Positions 14,523-22,506 of a DNA stretch of 24,200 bases are shown piece after piece. The first letter of the stretch is position 1. Every line of letters begins with the position of its first letter. The position numbers and the translations under genes were made by a program. The notes under the pieces were generated by a model, which was not told the origin of the DNA, made no database searches, and was given only the letters and a program-made list of their open reading frames with translations. The stretch comes from Faecalibacterium sp. UBA1360 (lineage in GTDB: Bacteria; Bacillota; Clostridia; Oscillospirales; Ruminococcaceae). The stretch covers positions 1-24,200 of the forward strand of contig DBRU01000005.1 of NCBI GenBank assembly GCA_002306375.1. The letters run 5' to 3'.

Positions 14523-16196
14523 ATGCTCACGGACATCCAGATCGCGCAAAGCGCCAATATGCTTCCCATCACCGAGGTGGCGGCCAAACTGGGCCTTGTC
14601 GCCGATGATGTGATCCCGTACGGTAAATACAAAGCCAAGCTCAGCCACAAACTGGCAAAAGGGGAGGGCAAGCAGGGCAAGCTGATATTGGTCACGGCCA
14701 TCAGCCCCACCCCGGCGGGCGAAGGTAAGACCACCACCAGCGTGGGCCTGGCGGACGCCCTTTGTGCCATGGGCAAGCGGACCATGCTGTGCCTGCGGGA
14801 ACCCTCGCTGGGTCCCGTGTTCGGCATCAAGGGCGGCGCGGCCGGCGGCGGCTATGCCCAGGTGGTGCCCATGGAGGACATCAACCTGCATTTCACCGGC
14901 GACATCCACGCCATCGGTACCGCCAACAACCTGCTGGCGGCCATGATCGACAACTCGATCCAGCAGGGCAACCCCCTGAACATCGACCCCCGCCGCGTGG
15001 TCTGGAAGCGCTGCATGGACATGAACGACCGTCAGCTGCGCTTCATTCTGGACGGCATGGGCGGCAAGGTCAACGGCACCCCCCGCGAGGACGGCTTCGA
15101 TATCACCGTGGCCAGCGAGGTCATGGCCATTTTCTGCCTGGCCACCGACCTCAAGGACCTCAAGGACCGGCTGTCCCGCATCGTCTGCGCCTACACCTTT
15201 GACGGCAAGCCGGTCACTGCCGGCGAGATCGGCGCGGCCGGCGCCATGACCGCCCTGCTCAAGGACGCCATCGACCCCAACCTGGTCCAGACGCTGGAAA
15301 ACAACCCCGCCATCATCCACGGCGGACCCTTTGCCAACATCGCCCACGGCTGCAACAGCGTCACCGCCACCAAGCTGGGTCTCAAGCTGGCCGACTACGT
15401 GGTCACCGAAGCTGGCTTCGGCGCCGACCTGGGCGCCGAGAAGTTCCTGGACATCAAGTGCCGGTACGCGGGGCTCAACCCCGCCGCCGTGGTGCTGGTG
15501 GCCACGGTCCGTGCCCTGAAATACCACGGCGGCGTGGCCAAGGCAGACCTGAACGCTCCCAACGCCGAGGCTGTGCGCAAGGGGGCCGTGAACCTGGCCC
15601 GCCACATCGACAACCTGAAAAACGGCTTCGGCCTGCCGGTGTGCGTGGCCATCAACTCCTTCCCCACCGACACCGAAGAAGAAATGGACGTCATCCGGGA
15701 GGTCTGCGCCGAAGCCGGCGTGCCCTGCGCGCTCAGTGAAGTGTTTGCCAAGGGCGGCGAGGGCGGCAAAGCCCTGGCCGAGACCGTTATGCAGGTGCTG
15801 GACGAAAACCCGGACATCCACCCCATTCAGTTCACCTATGACCTGGACGCCTCGCTGGCCGACAAGATCGACGCGGTGGCCCGCAAAATCTACCGCGCCG
15901 ACGGCGTGACCTACGCCCCGGCGGCCAAAAAGATGCTGGCCGACCTGGAGGCGATGGGCTACGGCAAGCTGCCGGTCTGCATCGCCAAGACCCAGTATTC
16001 CTTCAGCGACGACGCCTCTTTGCTGGGCGCGCCCGAACATTTCCGTATGAACGTGCGGGAAGTGCGCCTGTCTGCCGGCGCGGGCTTTGTGGTGGTCATC
16101 TGCGGTTCCATCATGACCATGCCGGGCCTGCCCCGCCACCCCGCGGCCATGGACATCGACTGCGACGAGGAAGGCCGCATCACGGGCCTGTTCTGA
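14523..16196 (+). CDS. fhs: Formate--tetrahydrofolate ligase
   Basis: Fhs makes 10-formyl-tetrahydrofolate from formate, ATP and tetrahydrofolate, feeding purine, formyl-methionine and one-carbon metabolism. The 557 residues equal the family length. Visible blocks are MLTDIQIAQSANMLPI at the start, the P-loop TPAGEGKTTTSVGLADAL, LREPSLGPVFGIKGGAAGGG, and GFGADLGAEKFLDIKCR. The ATG at 14523 has GGAAGG 7 nt upstream. The frame is open back to 14310, but no ribosome binding site supports an earlier start. The gene is a single unit ended by a strong hairpin at 16225-16266. No folD or other folate genes adjoin it. Confidence 0.97.
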   Translation: MLTDIQIAQSANMLPITEVAAKLGLVADDVIPYGKYKAKLSHKLAKGEGKQGKLILVTAISPTPAGEGKTTTSVGLADALCAMGKRTMLCLREPSLGPVFGIKGGAAGGGYAQVVPMEDINLHFTGDIHAIGTANNLLAAMIDNSIQQGNPLNIDPRRVVWKRCMDMNDRQLRFILDGMGGKVNGTPREDGFDITVASEVMAIFCLATDLKDLKDRLSRIVCAYTFDGKPVTAGEIGAAGAMTALLKDAIDPNLVQTLENNPAIIHGGPFANIAHGCNSVTATKLGLKLADYVVTEAGFGADLGAEKFLDIKCRYAGLNPAAVVLVATVRALKYHGGVAKADLNAPNAEAVRKGAVNLARHIDNLKNGFGLPVCVAINSFPTDTEEEMDVIREVCAEAGVPCALSEVFAKGGEGGKALAETVMQVLDENPDIHPIQFTYDLDASLADKIDAVARKIYRADGVTYAPAAKKMLADLEAMGYGKLPVCIAKTQYSFSDDASLLGAPEHFRMNVREVRLSAGAGFVVVICGSIMTMPGLPRHPAAMDIDCDEEGRITGLF

Positions 16197-16224
16197 TCCG
16201 GGCCCCCTTTGCCAATACAACATC

Positions 16225-16266
16225 AAAAGCAGCGTGCACAAAATCGCTTGTGCACGCTGCTTTTTT
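16225..16266. terminator. Shared terminator of fhs and the DUF2812 gene
   Basis: A perfect 17-bp stem (16225-16241 with 16248-16264) closes a 6-nt loop. T6 ends at 16266 on the plus strand, and AAAA opens the stem so the minus strand also has a T-run. Confidence 0.93.
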
Positions 16267-16286
16267 GCCTGTGAAGCAAAGTGACT

Positions 16287-17678
16287 TTACACGTCCGGGG
16301 CCAGCCGCTCGGCGGCTGCAGCCAGCTGTTCGCCGGTGGGTACGAGGTATGCGAAGGAAAGTTCCACGACCCGCCCGGGCCAGCACAGCAGGTACTGGGG
16401 GACAGGGCCGATGGCAGTCCGCTGCAACTGGTACGCGGCCTGGGCGCCGTAGGGAGCGGGGTCGAGGGGAGTATAGGAATCCAGGAACACCTGCCCGTCC
16501 ACATCGGTTTCCTCCTGTTGTTCGCGCAGCAACTGGTCTACCACAAGGTCCCGCACACATCCGAAGCCGGTGTCATAGACGGTATACCACACTGTGGGCG
16601 CGCCGGCGCATTCGGGGACGATGGGGTGCTGGCTGTACTCGCTGCGGCGCAGCAGGGGACTGGCGGAAAAAGTCGCCTCGCGGGAATAGACAGCGTCGGT
16701 CCGGGTCAGATCTTCCACCGTCAGGAGCAAAGGATCGTTGTAGATCGCGTAGGTCCGGCCGTCGCGCTGGTAGCTGCCTGCTTCGATGTGCTCGGGCTGC
16801 CCCACACGGCCGGAAACCGACAGGGCCAGCAGCACAACGATGCCGACCACATACACCGCCGTCACAAACAACCCGGTGGCGGCTTTGTTGAGCCCGGCAG
16901 GATATTCCTTGCGCCGCAGGTGATTCCTCAACAGCACGCCGCCTGCGATAGCCGCGACGCAAATGAACAGCCAGGCCAGGAACCATTGGGGCGGCAGGGT
17001 GGACCCAAAGGCCGCGGCGGCGCTCAGGATCAGGACGATCCCCAGGCAAAGCCAGCTGACCCAGACAGGGATACGGGGCGCCAGAAAAAGGCCGGCTTCC
17101 TCCGCCATGCGTTTTGCTTTGGGGTACCATGCCAGACAGGCAACGACTTCCACCAGACAGGCCAGGAGCAGCAGCCCCCACACCGGCAGGGTCAGCACAT
17201 CGAATCTGTCCGAAAGGAAATCGATGGCATCATGCCGGAGATCCAGCCAATTTTTCAGCAGCCACAGCAAACACAGCAGAGCGGTGAACAGCCTGGGGCG
17301 GACGGTCATCCGATCCATGGCTCGGCGCAAATTTTCTACCCGCACCACGGGGTCGGTCTCCAGGGGCGTGGCGGCGGCGTTGTCGGTACAAAACACCTGC
17401 ATGTACGGGGTCCGGGCCGCCAGCTTCCATCCTCCCTGCGCGCACAGGGATTCCTTGTCCCGCTGGCCGTCGGTGGGCAGGGGATCGTACTCGGTGGCTT
17501 GAGAGAAATAGGTCACGGCAAATCGAAGCGGCCGTGGGTCCGCCTGTTCAAAGGTCCACAACCAGCTGCCGATGTTTGTCGGCATCCACCCGGCATTTGC
17601 CTGCTTTTCCAGCAGCTTTTCCATGGATTCCTGCTCAAAGGGGGCGAAGGGGACGAAAAGACGTTTTTTCCGGCTCAT
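16287..17678 (-). CDS. DUF2812 domain-containing membrane protein
   Basis: Protein of unknown function, 463 residues. The N-terminal ~110 residues fit DUF2812: a short helix with a KQANAGW core, then an aromatic strand ending TFEQADPRPLRFAVTYF, and a second GGW element. About five hydrophobic helices follow from roughly residue 130 onward, and a C-terminal soluble region comes last. The start overlaps the padR stop codon by 4 nt (ATGA), and GGAGG lies 9 nt upstream. DUF2812 genes are commonly paired with PadR regulators in Firmicutes. The pair is probably one operon under control of the padR promoter. A role in envelope or antimicrobial stress has been guessed for such pairs, but nothing here shows it. 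Confidence 0.85.
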   Translation of the reverse strand: MSRKKRLFVPFAPFEQESMEKLLEKQANAGWMPTNIGSWLWTFEQADPRPLRFAVTYFSQATEYDPLPTDGQRDKESLCAQGGWKLAARTPYMQVFCTDNAAATPLETDPVVRVENLRRAMDRMTVRPRLFTALLCLLWLLKNWLDLRHDAIDFLSDRFDVLTLPVWGLLLLACLVEVVACLAWYPKAKRMAEEAGLFLAPRIPVWVSWLCLGIVLILSAAAAFGSTLPPQWFLAWLFICVAAIAGGVLLRNHLRRKEYPAGLNKAATGLFVTAVYVVGIVVLLALSVSGRVGQPEHIEAGSYQRDGRTYAIYNDPLLLTVEDLTRTDAVYSREATFSASPLLRRSEYSQHPIVPECAGAPTVWYTVYDTGFGCVRDLVVDQLLREQQEETDVDGQVFLDSYTPLDPAPYGAQAAYQLQRTAIGPVPQYLLCWPGRVVELSFAYLVPTGEQLAAAAERLAPDV

Positions 17679-17998
17679 GGCTGTACCTCCTTTTTGGTAT
17701 AGCGCTCATAATCCCCGATCTGTCTGCGCAGCCGTTCGTATTCTCTGGCCAGCATGTCGCTGCCTTTTTGGGTGATGCGGTAGCTGCGCCGCCGTCCAAA
17801 AGCGCTGACCTCCTCGATCCAGCCCTCGGCGGCGAACTGCTCCAAAAGATCGTACAGGGTTCCGGACCCGATGCTCACCCGCCCGTCCGTCATCTGGCGC
17901 ACTTTTTCCAGGATCTCCATGCCCCGGCATTCCTCCCGCAGGCAGAGCAGCAGATAAAACATCTGTTCGGTCAGGGTCTTGAACCGCTCCCGGGGCAT
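17675..17998 (-). CDS. PadR-family transcriptional regulator
   Basis: Small winged-helix repressor of 107 residues. Recognisable features are TEQMFYLLLCLREECRGMEILEKV (first helices), a RVSIGSGTLYDLLEQFAAEGWIEE recognition region and wing (about residues 40-64), then RSYRITQKGSDML. Each matches the PadR pattern VG.GTLY..L..L...G.I......YY.lT..G. I chose the ATG at 17998, which has AAGGTGG 5 nt upstream. A TTG start at 18091 is in frame, but it would fall in the -35 box of a strong promoter. Two palindromes flanking the transcription start suggest that the gene represses itself and the coupled DUF2812 gene. The inducer is unknown. Confidence 0.92.
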   Translation of the reverse strand: MPRERFKTLTEQMFYLLLCLREECRGMEILEKVRQMTDGRVSIGSGTLYDLLEQFAAEGWIEEVSAFGRRRSYRITQKGSDMLAREYERLRRQIGDYERYTKKEVQP

Positions 17999-18036
17999 GG
18001 GGGCCACCTTCTTTCTGAACAAATATCCGTCACGAT

Positions 18037-18049
18037 CTCGAATATCGAG
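18037..18049. promoter_or_regulatory. Candidate PadR operator, downstream copy
   Basis: CTCGAATATCGAG is a hyphenated palindrome (5-3-5) located in the predicted 5' leader of the padR transcript. It is the exact reverse complement of the copy at 18071-18083; the two centres are 34 bp apart. Confidence 0.72.
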
Positions 18050-18062
18050 TTTCCTTGTCTTC

Positions 18063-18091
18063 AGTATAATCTCGATATTCGAGAAAGTCAA
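18063..18091 (-). promoter_or_regulatory. Promoter of the padR-DUF2812 operon
   Basis: On the minus strand, TTGACT (18091-18086), a 17-nt spacer and TATACT (18068-18063) form a strong sigma-A promoter. A 13-bp palindrome fills most of the spacer, so a bound dimer would block RNA polymerase. Confidence 0.85.
18071..18083. promoter_or_regulatory. Candidate PadR operator, spacer copy
   Basis: CTCGATATTCGAG is a 5-3-5 palindrome lying exactly between the -35 and -10 boxes of the padR promoter. Its flanking bases extend the symmetry to TCTCGATATTCGAGA. Confidence 0.78.
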
Positions 18092-18110
18092 CCCATGCGC
18101 TTAGCCAAAC

Positions 18111-18151
18111 CAAAAAAGACCCCGGCCGGGTCCTTTTGGACCCGGCCGGGG
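18111..18151 (-). terminator. Terminator of ackA
   Basis: A 14-bp GC-rich stem (18120-18133 with 18138-18151) closes a TTTT loop. Reading the minus strand, the stem is followed by TC and then T6. It lies 91 bp beyond the ackA stop codon and just before the padR promoter region. Confidence 0.9.
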
Positions 18152-18242
18152 CTGCTGCGAAGCCCGCGCAAAGGCGCGCGAGCGTTATGGCTTGATGCCA
18201 GAGGTGCCTACAATGCGGACAAAGCAGGCAGGGAAGGCAAGA

Positions 18243-19457
18243 TCACGCGTCCTGCTTTTCCAGCACTTCCTTGGTGTCGCGGGCGATCATCAACTCTTCG
18301 TTGGTCTCCACGACCAGGGTGCGCACGCGGGCGCCCCAGGCGGTGATCTCCACCACGTCCTTGTGCTGGTTGTGGGCGTCGTTGTTCTTGTCGGTGTCGA
18401 TGTGGATGCCCAGCCAATCCATGTGGTGGCAGATGCGCGCGCGGGAGGGCGCGTCGTGTTCGCCGATGCCGCCGGTAAAGACGATGGCGTCCACGCCGCC
18501 CATGGCGGCGATGTAGCTGCCGATGGTCTTTTTGATCTGGTAGTTCAGCATATCGCTGGCCAGCTGGGCGCGAGCGTTGCCTTCCTTGGCGGCCTGCTCC
18601 ACGTCGCGCTTGTCGCTGGACACGCCGGAAATGCCCAGCAGGCCGGACTTCTTGTTCAGGATCTCATCCAGTTCATGGCCGGTGATGTTCAGGGTATATT
18701 TCAGGTAGTTGACCACCGACGGATCCAGGTCGCCGCAGCGGGTGCCCATCATCAGGCCGGCCAGCGGGGTCATGCCCATGGAGGTATCCACCACGCGGCC
18801 CTGGTCCACGGCGGCAATGGAGGAACCGTTGCCCAGGTGGCAGGTGATCAGCTTCAGGCGGGTAATGGGCTCGTCCAGGAACTCGGCCGCGCGATGGCTG
18901 ACATACTTGTGGCTGGTACCGTGGAAACCGTAGCGGCGCACGCCGTACTTCTCGTAATATTCATAGGGGATGGCATACATGTAAGCGCGGGGCGGCATGG
19001 TGCTGTGGAAGGAGGTATCGAACACCGCTACGTTGGGAATATCGCCAAAGACCTTGCGGGCGGACTCGATGCCCAGAATGCCGGCGGGGTTGTGCAGCGG
19101 GGCCAGGGGGCTCAGCTCGCGGATGGCGTTGACGACTTCGGGGGTGATCAGGCAGCTTTCCTTGAACTTTTCGCCGCCATGGACGATGCGGTGGCCGATG
19201 GCGTCGATCTCGGACGGATCGTCGATCACCTTGCCGTCGCCGGTGGTCATCTTCTTGACCACTTCCAGGAACGCTTCGGTGTGGGTGGGGAAGATGGCCG
19301 GGGTGGTGGCCTTGTGGCCGTTGGCCTCATGGGTGATCATGCTGCTCTCCATACCGATGCGCTCGCACAGACCTTTGCACAGCACATGCTCGCCGACCAT
19401 ATCGATCAGCTGGTACTTCAGGCTGGAGGACCCGCAGTTGATAACAAGGACTTTCAT
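18243..19457 (-). CDS. ackA: Acetate kinase
   Basis: AckA interconverts acetyl phosphate plus ADP with acetate plus ATP, the energy-yielding last step of acetate fermentation, and can also run in reverse. The 404 residues match the family. Motifs: MKVLVINCGSSSLKYQL at the start (phosphate 1 region), FDTSFH, then HLGNGSSI, and GGIGEH. The ATG at 19457 has GAAGGAG 8 nt upstream. The open frame runs back to 19766, but the extension covers the promoter and is not conserved. No pta gene is adjacent, so acetyl phosphate must come from enzymes encoded elsewhere. The gene diverges from tmcAL across about 260 bp. Confidence 0.97.
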   Translation of the reverse strand: MKVLVINCGSSSLKYQLIDMVGEHVLCKGLCERIGMESSMITHEANGHKATTPAIFPTHTEAFLEVVKKMTTGDGKVIDDPSEIDAIGHRIVHGGEKFKESCLITPEVVNAIRELSPLAPLHNPAGILGIESARKVFGDIPNVAVFDTSFHSTMPPRAYMYAIPYEYYEKYGVRRYGFHGTSHKYVSHRAAEFLDEPITRLKLITCHLGNGSSIAAVDQGRVVDTSMGMTPLAGLMMGTRCGDLDPSVVNYLKYTLNITGHELDEILNKKSGLLGISGVSSDKRDVEQAAKEGNARAQLASDMLNYQIKKTIGSYIAAMGGVDAIVFTGGIGEHDAPSRARICHHMDWLGIHIDTDKNNDAHNQHKDVVEITAWGARVRTLVVETNEELMIARDTKEVLEKQDA

Positions 19458-19509
19458 GCTCAATACTCCTTCGCTTTTTTTGGCGCGTTGCCTGTTGTTT
19501 GACATTTTT

Positions 19510-19538
19510 ATTATAGTCGGTGTCCGCGCACTTTTCAA
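19510..19538 (-). promoter_or_regulatory. Promoter of ackA
   Basis: On the minus strand, TTGAAA (19538-19533), a 17-nt spacer and a perfect TATAAT (19515-19510) lie 53 nt upstream of the ackA start codon. Confidence 0.88.
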
Positions 19539-19658
19539 GAATAATTTGCGCAAAAAGGCACAATTCTTGCTGTTTTGTATGTCGTATGGCTGAAAGCGAA
19601 ACGGCCGGAGCTGACAAATTTTTGACAGATTGCACAAAGCAAATCCCTTGCGCCGCTG

Positions 19659-19667
19659 TGCTATAAT
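19659..19667 (+). promoter_or_regulatory. Extended -10 promoter of tmcAL
   Basis: TGCTATAAT at 19659-19667 is a perfect extended -10 element 49 nt before the start codon. A perfect TTGACA at 19622-19627 is present, but 34 nt upstream it is too far away to be its -35 box. Confidence 0.7.
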
Positions 19668-19715
19668 AAGGAAAACCGCGACCGAAGCCGCGTTTGGGCG
19701 GCGGAAAGGCTTTGT

Positions 19716-20903
19716 ATGAATTTTGCAGGCATCATCACCGAATATGACCCCTTCCACAACGGTCACGCTTTACAGCTGGCGCAGCTGCGCCAAAAAGGGG
19801 CCGCGCACATCGCCGTATGCATGAGCGCGGGGGCCGTGCAGCGTGGGGGCGTTCCTTTGCTGCCCGAGTCTGTGCGGGTGCAGGCGGCGTTGCTGGCCGG
19901 GGCGGACCTGGTGGTGGCCCTGCCCGCACCCTATGCCAACGCCGGGGCCGAAGCCTTCGCCGCCGCGGGGGTGCACCTGCTGGCGGCGCTGGGGTGCGAC
20001 ACCCTGGCCTTCGGGGCCGAAGACCCCGACGCCGCCCGTCTGATGGCCGCAGCCGAACTGCTGGACCAAAAAGCCCTGAACGAGGCGCTGCGCCGCCAAC
20101 TGGCCACGGGACAAACCTTCGCCGCCGCCCGGGCCGCCGCGGCGGAATCCCTGGTCCCCGGGTCGGCGGAGCTGCTGGCAAAGCCCAACAACATCCTGGG
20201 CATCGAATACTGCAAGGCCATCTGCCGGCAAAAGGTTGCCATGACGCCGCTGCCCCTGCCGCGCCGGGGGGCCGGGCACGGGTCGGCGGAACCCGGCCGG
20301 GCGCAGGGGCAGGGGATCGCCTCGGCCAGCTTCCTTCGCAAGGCGGCGGCTGCCGGCGGGATCGACGCACTGGAGGGGTATGTGCCCTCCGCGGCGCTGG
20401 ACCTGTACCGGCAAAGCGCTGCCCGGGGCGAACTGAGCGATCCCGTCAAGTTCGACGCCGCGCTGCTGGCTCTGCTGCGCTCGGCGCCGGCTGAACGCTT
20501 CGGGCAGGTGCGGGGCGTCAGCGAGGGGCTCGAACACCGCCTGGCTGTCGCCGTGCGCCGGGCCGCCACCGCCGGGGAATTGTACGACCTGCTCAAGACC
20601 AAGCGCTATCCCCACGCCCGGCTGCGCCGTCTGGCGCTGGACGCGGCGCTGGATGTACGCGCCGGCACGCTGCCCGACCTGCCACCCTTTGCGCATGTGC
20701 TGGGGGCCAAGCGTGACGCCATGCCGCTTTTGCAAAAGGCGTCTTTGCCTGCATCTCCGTCCTTGGCCCGCCTGCGGGACGACCTGCCCGGGCAGCGGGC
20801 GCTGTTTGACGTTTACAGCGCCTTTGTGGATTTTTCGGCACTTTGCAGGCGGCAAAGCATGCCGATGGGACTTGCGTATACCTGCAAACCAATGCTATTA
20901 TAA
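19716..20903 (+). CDS. tmcAL: tRNA(Met) cytidine acetate ligase
   Basis: TmcAL (YlbM) activates acetate with ATP as acetyl-AMP and transfers the acetyl group to the wobble cytidine (C34) of elongator tRNA-Met, forming ac4C. The 395 residues match the family. Motifs: the nucleotidyltransferase-like GIITEYDPFHNGH (residues 5-17), with Asp where Asn is usual in EYNPFHNGH; KPNNILGIEYCKAI; and GIASASFLRK. The ATG has GGAAAGG 6 nt upstream. The protein is very rich in Ala and Arg, reflecting the GC-rich genome. It is divergent from ackA, another acetate-activating enzyme. The stop codon overlaps the -10 region of the next gene's promoter. Confidence 0.93.
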   Translation: MNFAGIITEYDPFHNGHALQLAQLRQKGAAHIAVCMSAGAVQRGGVPLLPESVRVQAALLAGADLVVALPAPYANAGAEAFAAAGVHLLAALGCDTLAFGAEDPDAARLMAAAELLDQKALNEALRRQLATGQTFAAARAAAAESLVPGSAELLAKPNNILGIEYCKAICRQKVAMTPLPLPRRGAGHGSAEPGRAQGQGIASASFLRKAAAAGGIDALEGYVPSAALDLYRQSAARGELSDPVKFDAALLALLRSAPAERFGQVRGVSEGLEHRLAVAVRRAATAGELYDLLKTKRYPHARLRRLALDAALDVRAGTLPDLPPFAHVLGAKRDAMPLLQKASLPASPSLARLRDDLPGQRALFDVYSAFVDFSALCRRQSMPMGLAYTCKPMLL

Positions 20904-20904
20904 T
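20872..20904 (+). promoter_or_regulatory. Promoter of the GltD-like gene
   Basis: TTGCGT (20872-20877) is followed after 18 nt by TATTAT (20896-20901), which overlaps a perfect TATAAT at 20899-20904. Either hexamer could serve as the -10 box. The site lies over the tmcAL stop codon, 85-90 nt before the next start codon. Confidence 0.6.
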
Positions 20905-20988
20905 ACTAACTGAATGGACGATGCGTGCACGGCTTGCAGTTTCGTTGCGGTCGGGGCGCGCAAAATGATAGTAAAGAGAGGGAATGTC

Positions 20989-22269
20989 ATGGCACTGCAC
21001 GTTATGGACGAAGCCAATCACTGCCTGGGCTGCAAGAATCCGCGCTGTCAGCAGGGGTGTCCCATCCACACCAACATCCCGGAGGTCATCCGCCTGCTCA
21101 AAGACAACAAGCTCAACGAAGCAGGTAAAATGCTGTTCGAGAACAACCCCCTGACCACCGTGTGCAGCTTGATCTGCAACCACGAAAATCAGTGCGAAGG
21201 CCACTGTGTGCGGGGCATCAAGGGCGCGCCGGTGCACTTTTCGGTCATTGAGAACTACATTTCCTCCACCTACGCCTCCCAGATGACCCGCGGCCCCGCC
21301 ACGCCCAACGGCAAGCGGGTGGCCATCATCGGCTCCGGCCCTGCCGGCCTGACCATCGCGGTGGTGCTGGCCCGGTACGGCTATGACGTCACCATTTTTG
21401 AAAGCCATGACAAGATCGGCGGTGTGCTGCGCTACGGCATCCCCGAATACCGCCTGCCCAAGAGCGTGCTGGACGATTTCGAGTACCGGCACCTTCGCCT
21501 CAAGGACATCAAGGTGCGCCCCAACACCGACGTGGGCAAAGCCCTCAAGGTGGACGATCTGTTCCGCGACGGGTTCAAGGCCATCTTCATCGGCACCGGC
21601 GTGTGGCGGCCCAACGCCCTGCACATCAAGGGCGAAAGCCTGGGCCATGTACATTTTGCCATCAACTACCTGCAAAACCCCGACGTGTACCACCTGGGCA
21701 ACCGGGTCATCGTCATCGGCGCGGGCAACGCGGCCATGGACGTGGCGCGCACGGCCATCCGCCACGGCACGCGGCATGTGCAGTGCTTCTCGGTCACCCA
21801 GAAGCTGGCGGCCAGTGAGTACGAGGCCAGCTATGCCAAGCTGGAAGGCGTGGACTTTGTGCTGAACAAAAAGCCTGTGGAGATCACCGACCAGGGCGTC
21901 GTGTTCCGCGACCTGAAGGAAGACGAGGACGGCGCCCTCACCGAGCTCCCCGGCACCGAGATGCTCTACCCGGCGGACAGCGTTATCGTTTCCATCAGCC
22001 AGGGCGCCTGCACCACGATCACCGAGACCACCGACGGCCTCAAGGTCAACGAGCGGGGCCTGTTCGTCACCGACGAGGTGGGCCGCACCTCCCGCCCGGG
22101 CATCTTTGCCTCGGGCGATGCGGTCAAGGGGGCCCGCACGGTGGTGGAAGCCGTGGCCTACAGCAAAAAGGTGGCCGAGGCCATGCACGAGTATATGCAG
22201 ACGTTGCCCGTGGACCCGCCCAGCGAGTATGCAGACGTACCTGTCTACCAGAGCGACGACGGCAACTGA
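20989..22269 (+). CDS. GltD-like NAD(P)-dependent iron-sulfur flavoprotein oxidoreductase
   Basis: Predicted electron-transfer flavoprotein of 426 residues, in the family of glutamate synthase small subunit, NfnB and PreT. The N-terminal cysteines Cys12, 15, 20 and 24 and Cys59, 63, 69 and 73 match the two [4Fe-4S] clusters of this family. The FAD site is IIGSGPAGLTIAVVLARYGYDV (GSGPAG at 115-120). A second Rossmann motif, VIVIGAGNAAMDVARTA (about 240-256), binds NAD(P)H. FASGDAVKGARTVVEA closes the flavin site. The ATG at 20989 follows GAGAGGG at 6 nt; an ATG at 20965 is less well placed. No glutamate synthase large subunit, NfnA or PreA gene adjoins, so the partner and substrate are open. 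It is shorter than typical GltD and closer in size to PreT. Confidence 0.88.
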   Translation: MALHVMDEANHCLGCKNPRCQQGCPIHTNIPEVIRLLKDNKLNEAGKMLFENNPLTTVCSLICNHENQCEGHCVRGIKGAPVHFSVIENYISSTYASQMTRGPATPNGKRVAIIGSGPAGLTIAVVLARYGYDVTIFESHDKIGGVLRYGIPEYRLPKSVLDDFEYRHLRLKDIKVRPNTDVGKALKVDDLFRDGFKAIFIGTGVWRPNALHIKGESLGHVHFAINYLQNPDVYHLGNRVIVIGAGNAAMDVARTAIRHGTRHVQCFSVTQKLAASEYEASYAKLEGVDFVLNKKPVEITDQGVVFRDLKEDEDGALTELPGTEMLYPADSVIVSISQGACTTITETTDGLKVNERGLFVTDEVGRTSRPGIFASGDAVKGARTVVEAVAYSKKVAEAMHEYMQTLPVDPPSEYADVPVYQSDDGN

Positions 22270-22370
22270 TCGATGCAAAAGAAAAAGAGCGGCACAGCGT
22301 TTGGTGAACACCGATAAGGAAGTATCAAAGATGTACTAACTTAACGGCTGACAAACAGGGGTGCTAAATG

Positions 22371-22411
22371 AACCGGCGTGTTATTTCGTAAGGAAATGGC
22401 ACGCCGGTTTT
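22371..22411 (+). terminator. Terminator-like hairpin after the GltD-like gene
   Basis: AACCGGCGTG (22371-22380) pairs with CACGCCGGTT (22400-22409). An inner ATTTC/GAAAT stem (22383-22387 with 22393-22397) stacks within, and the T-run reaches 22411. It could end transcription of the GltD-like gene. Confidence 0.65.
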
Positions 22412-22485
22412 CTACGCATTTCAAACCGCATTTTCAAAGGTAAGAATGGCAAGATACCTCCGGCTATCCAATCACGTCAGGAAGT

Positions 22486-22506
22486 CCCGGTAACATCGGG
22501 TTTTTT
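22486..22506 (+). terminator. Second terminator-like hairpin
   Basis: CCCGGT (22486-22491) pairs with ATCGGG (22495-22500), including one G-U pair, around an AAC loop. T6 follows at 22501-22506. The stem is short but the layout is that of an intrinsic terminator on the plus strand. Confidence 0.55.

Noticed and set aside
14312..14830. N-terminal extension of the membrane-protein frame
   Set aside because: It overlaps fhs and its promoter in antisense; the ATG at 14311 has the ribosome binding site and promoter.
14466..16241. Long minus-strand open frame of 591 codons
   Set aside because: Antisense shadow of fhs, with no ribosome binding site and Gly/His/Val-rich composition.
17999..18091. 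TTG start giving a 138-residue PadR
   Set aside because: It would place the start codon in the -35 box of the padR promoter; the ATG at 17998 gives the normal family length.
19622..19667. TTGACA paired with TATAAT upstream of tmcAL
   Set aside because: The 34-nt gap is twice the normal spacer; an extended -10 promoter explains the site better.
20593..22311. Minus-strand open frame of 572 codons
   Set aside because: Antisense shadow of the GltD-like gene and the end of tmcAL; no recognisable domain.
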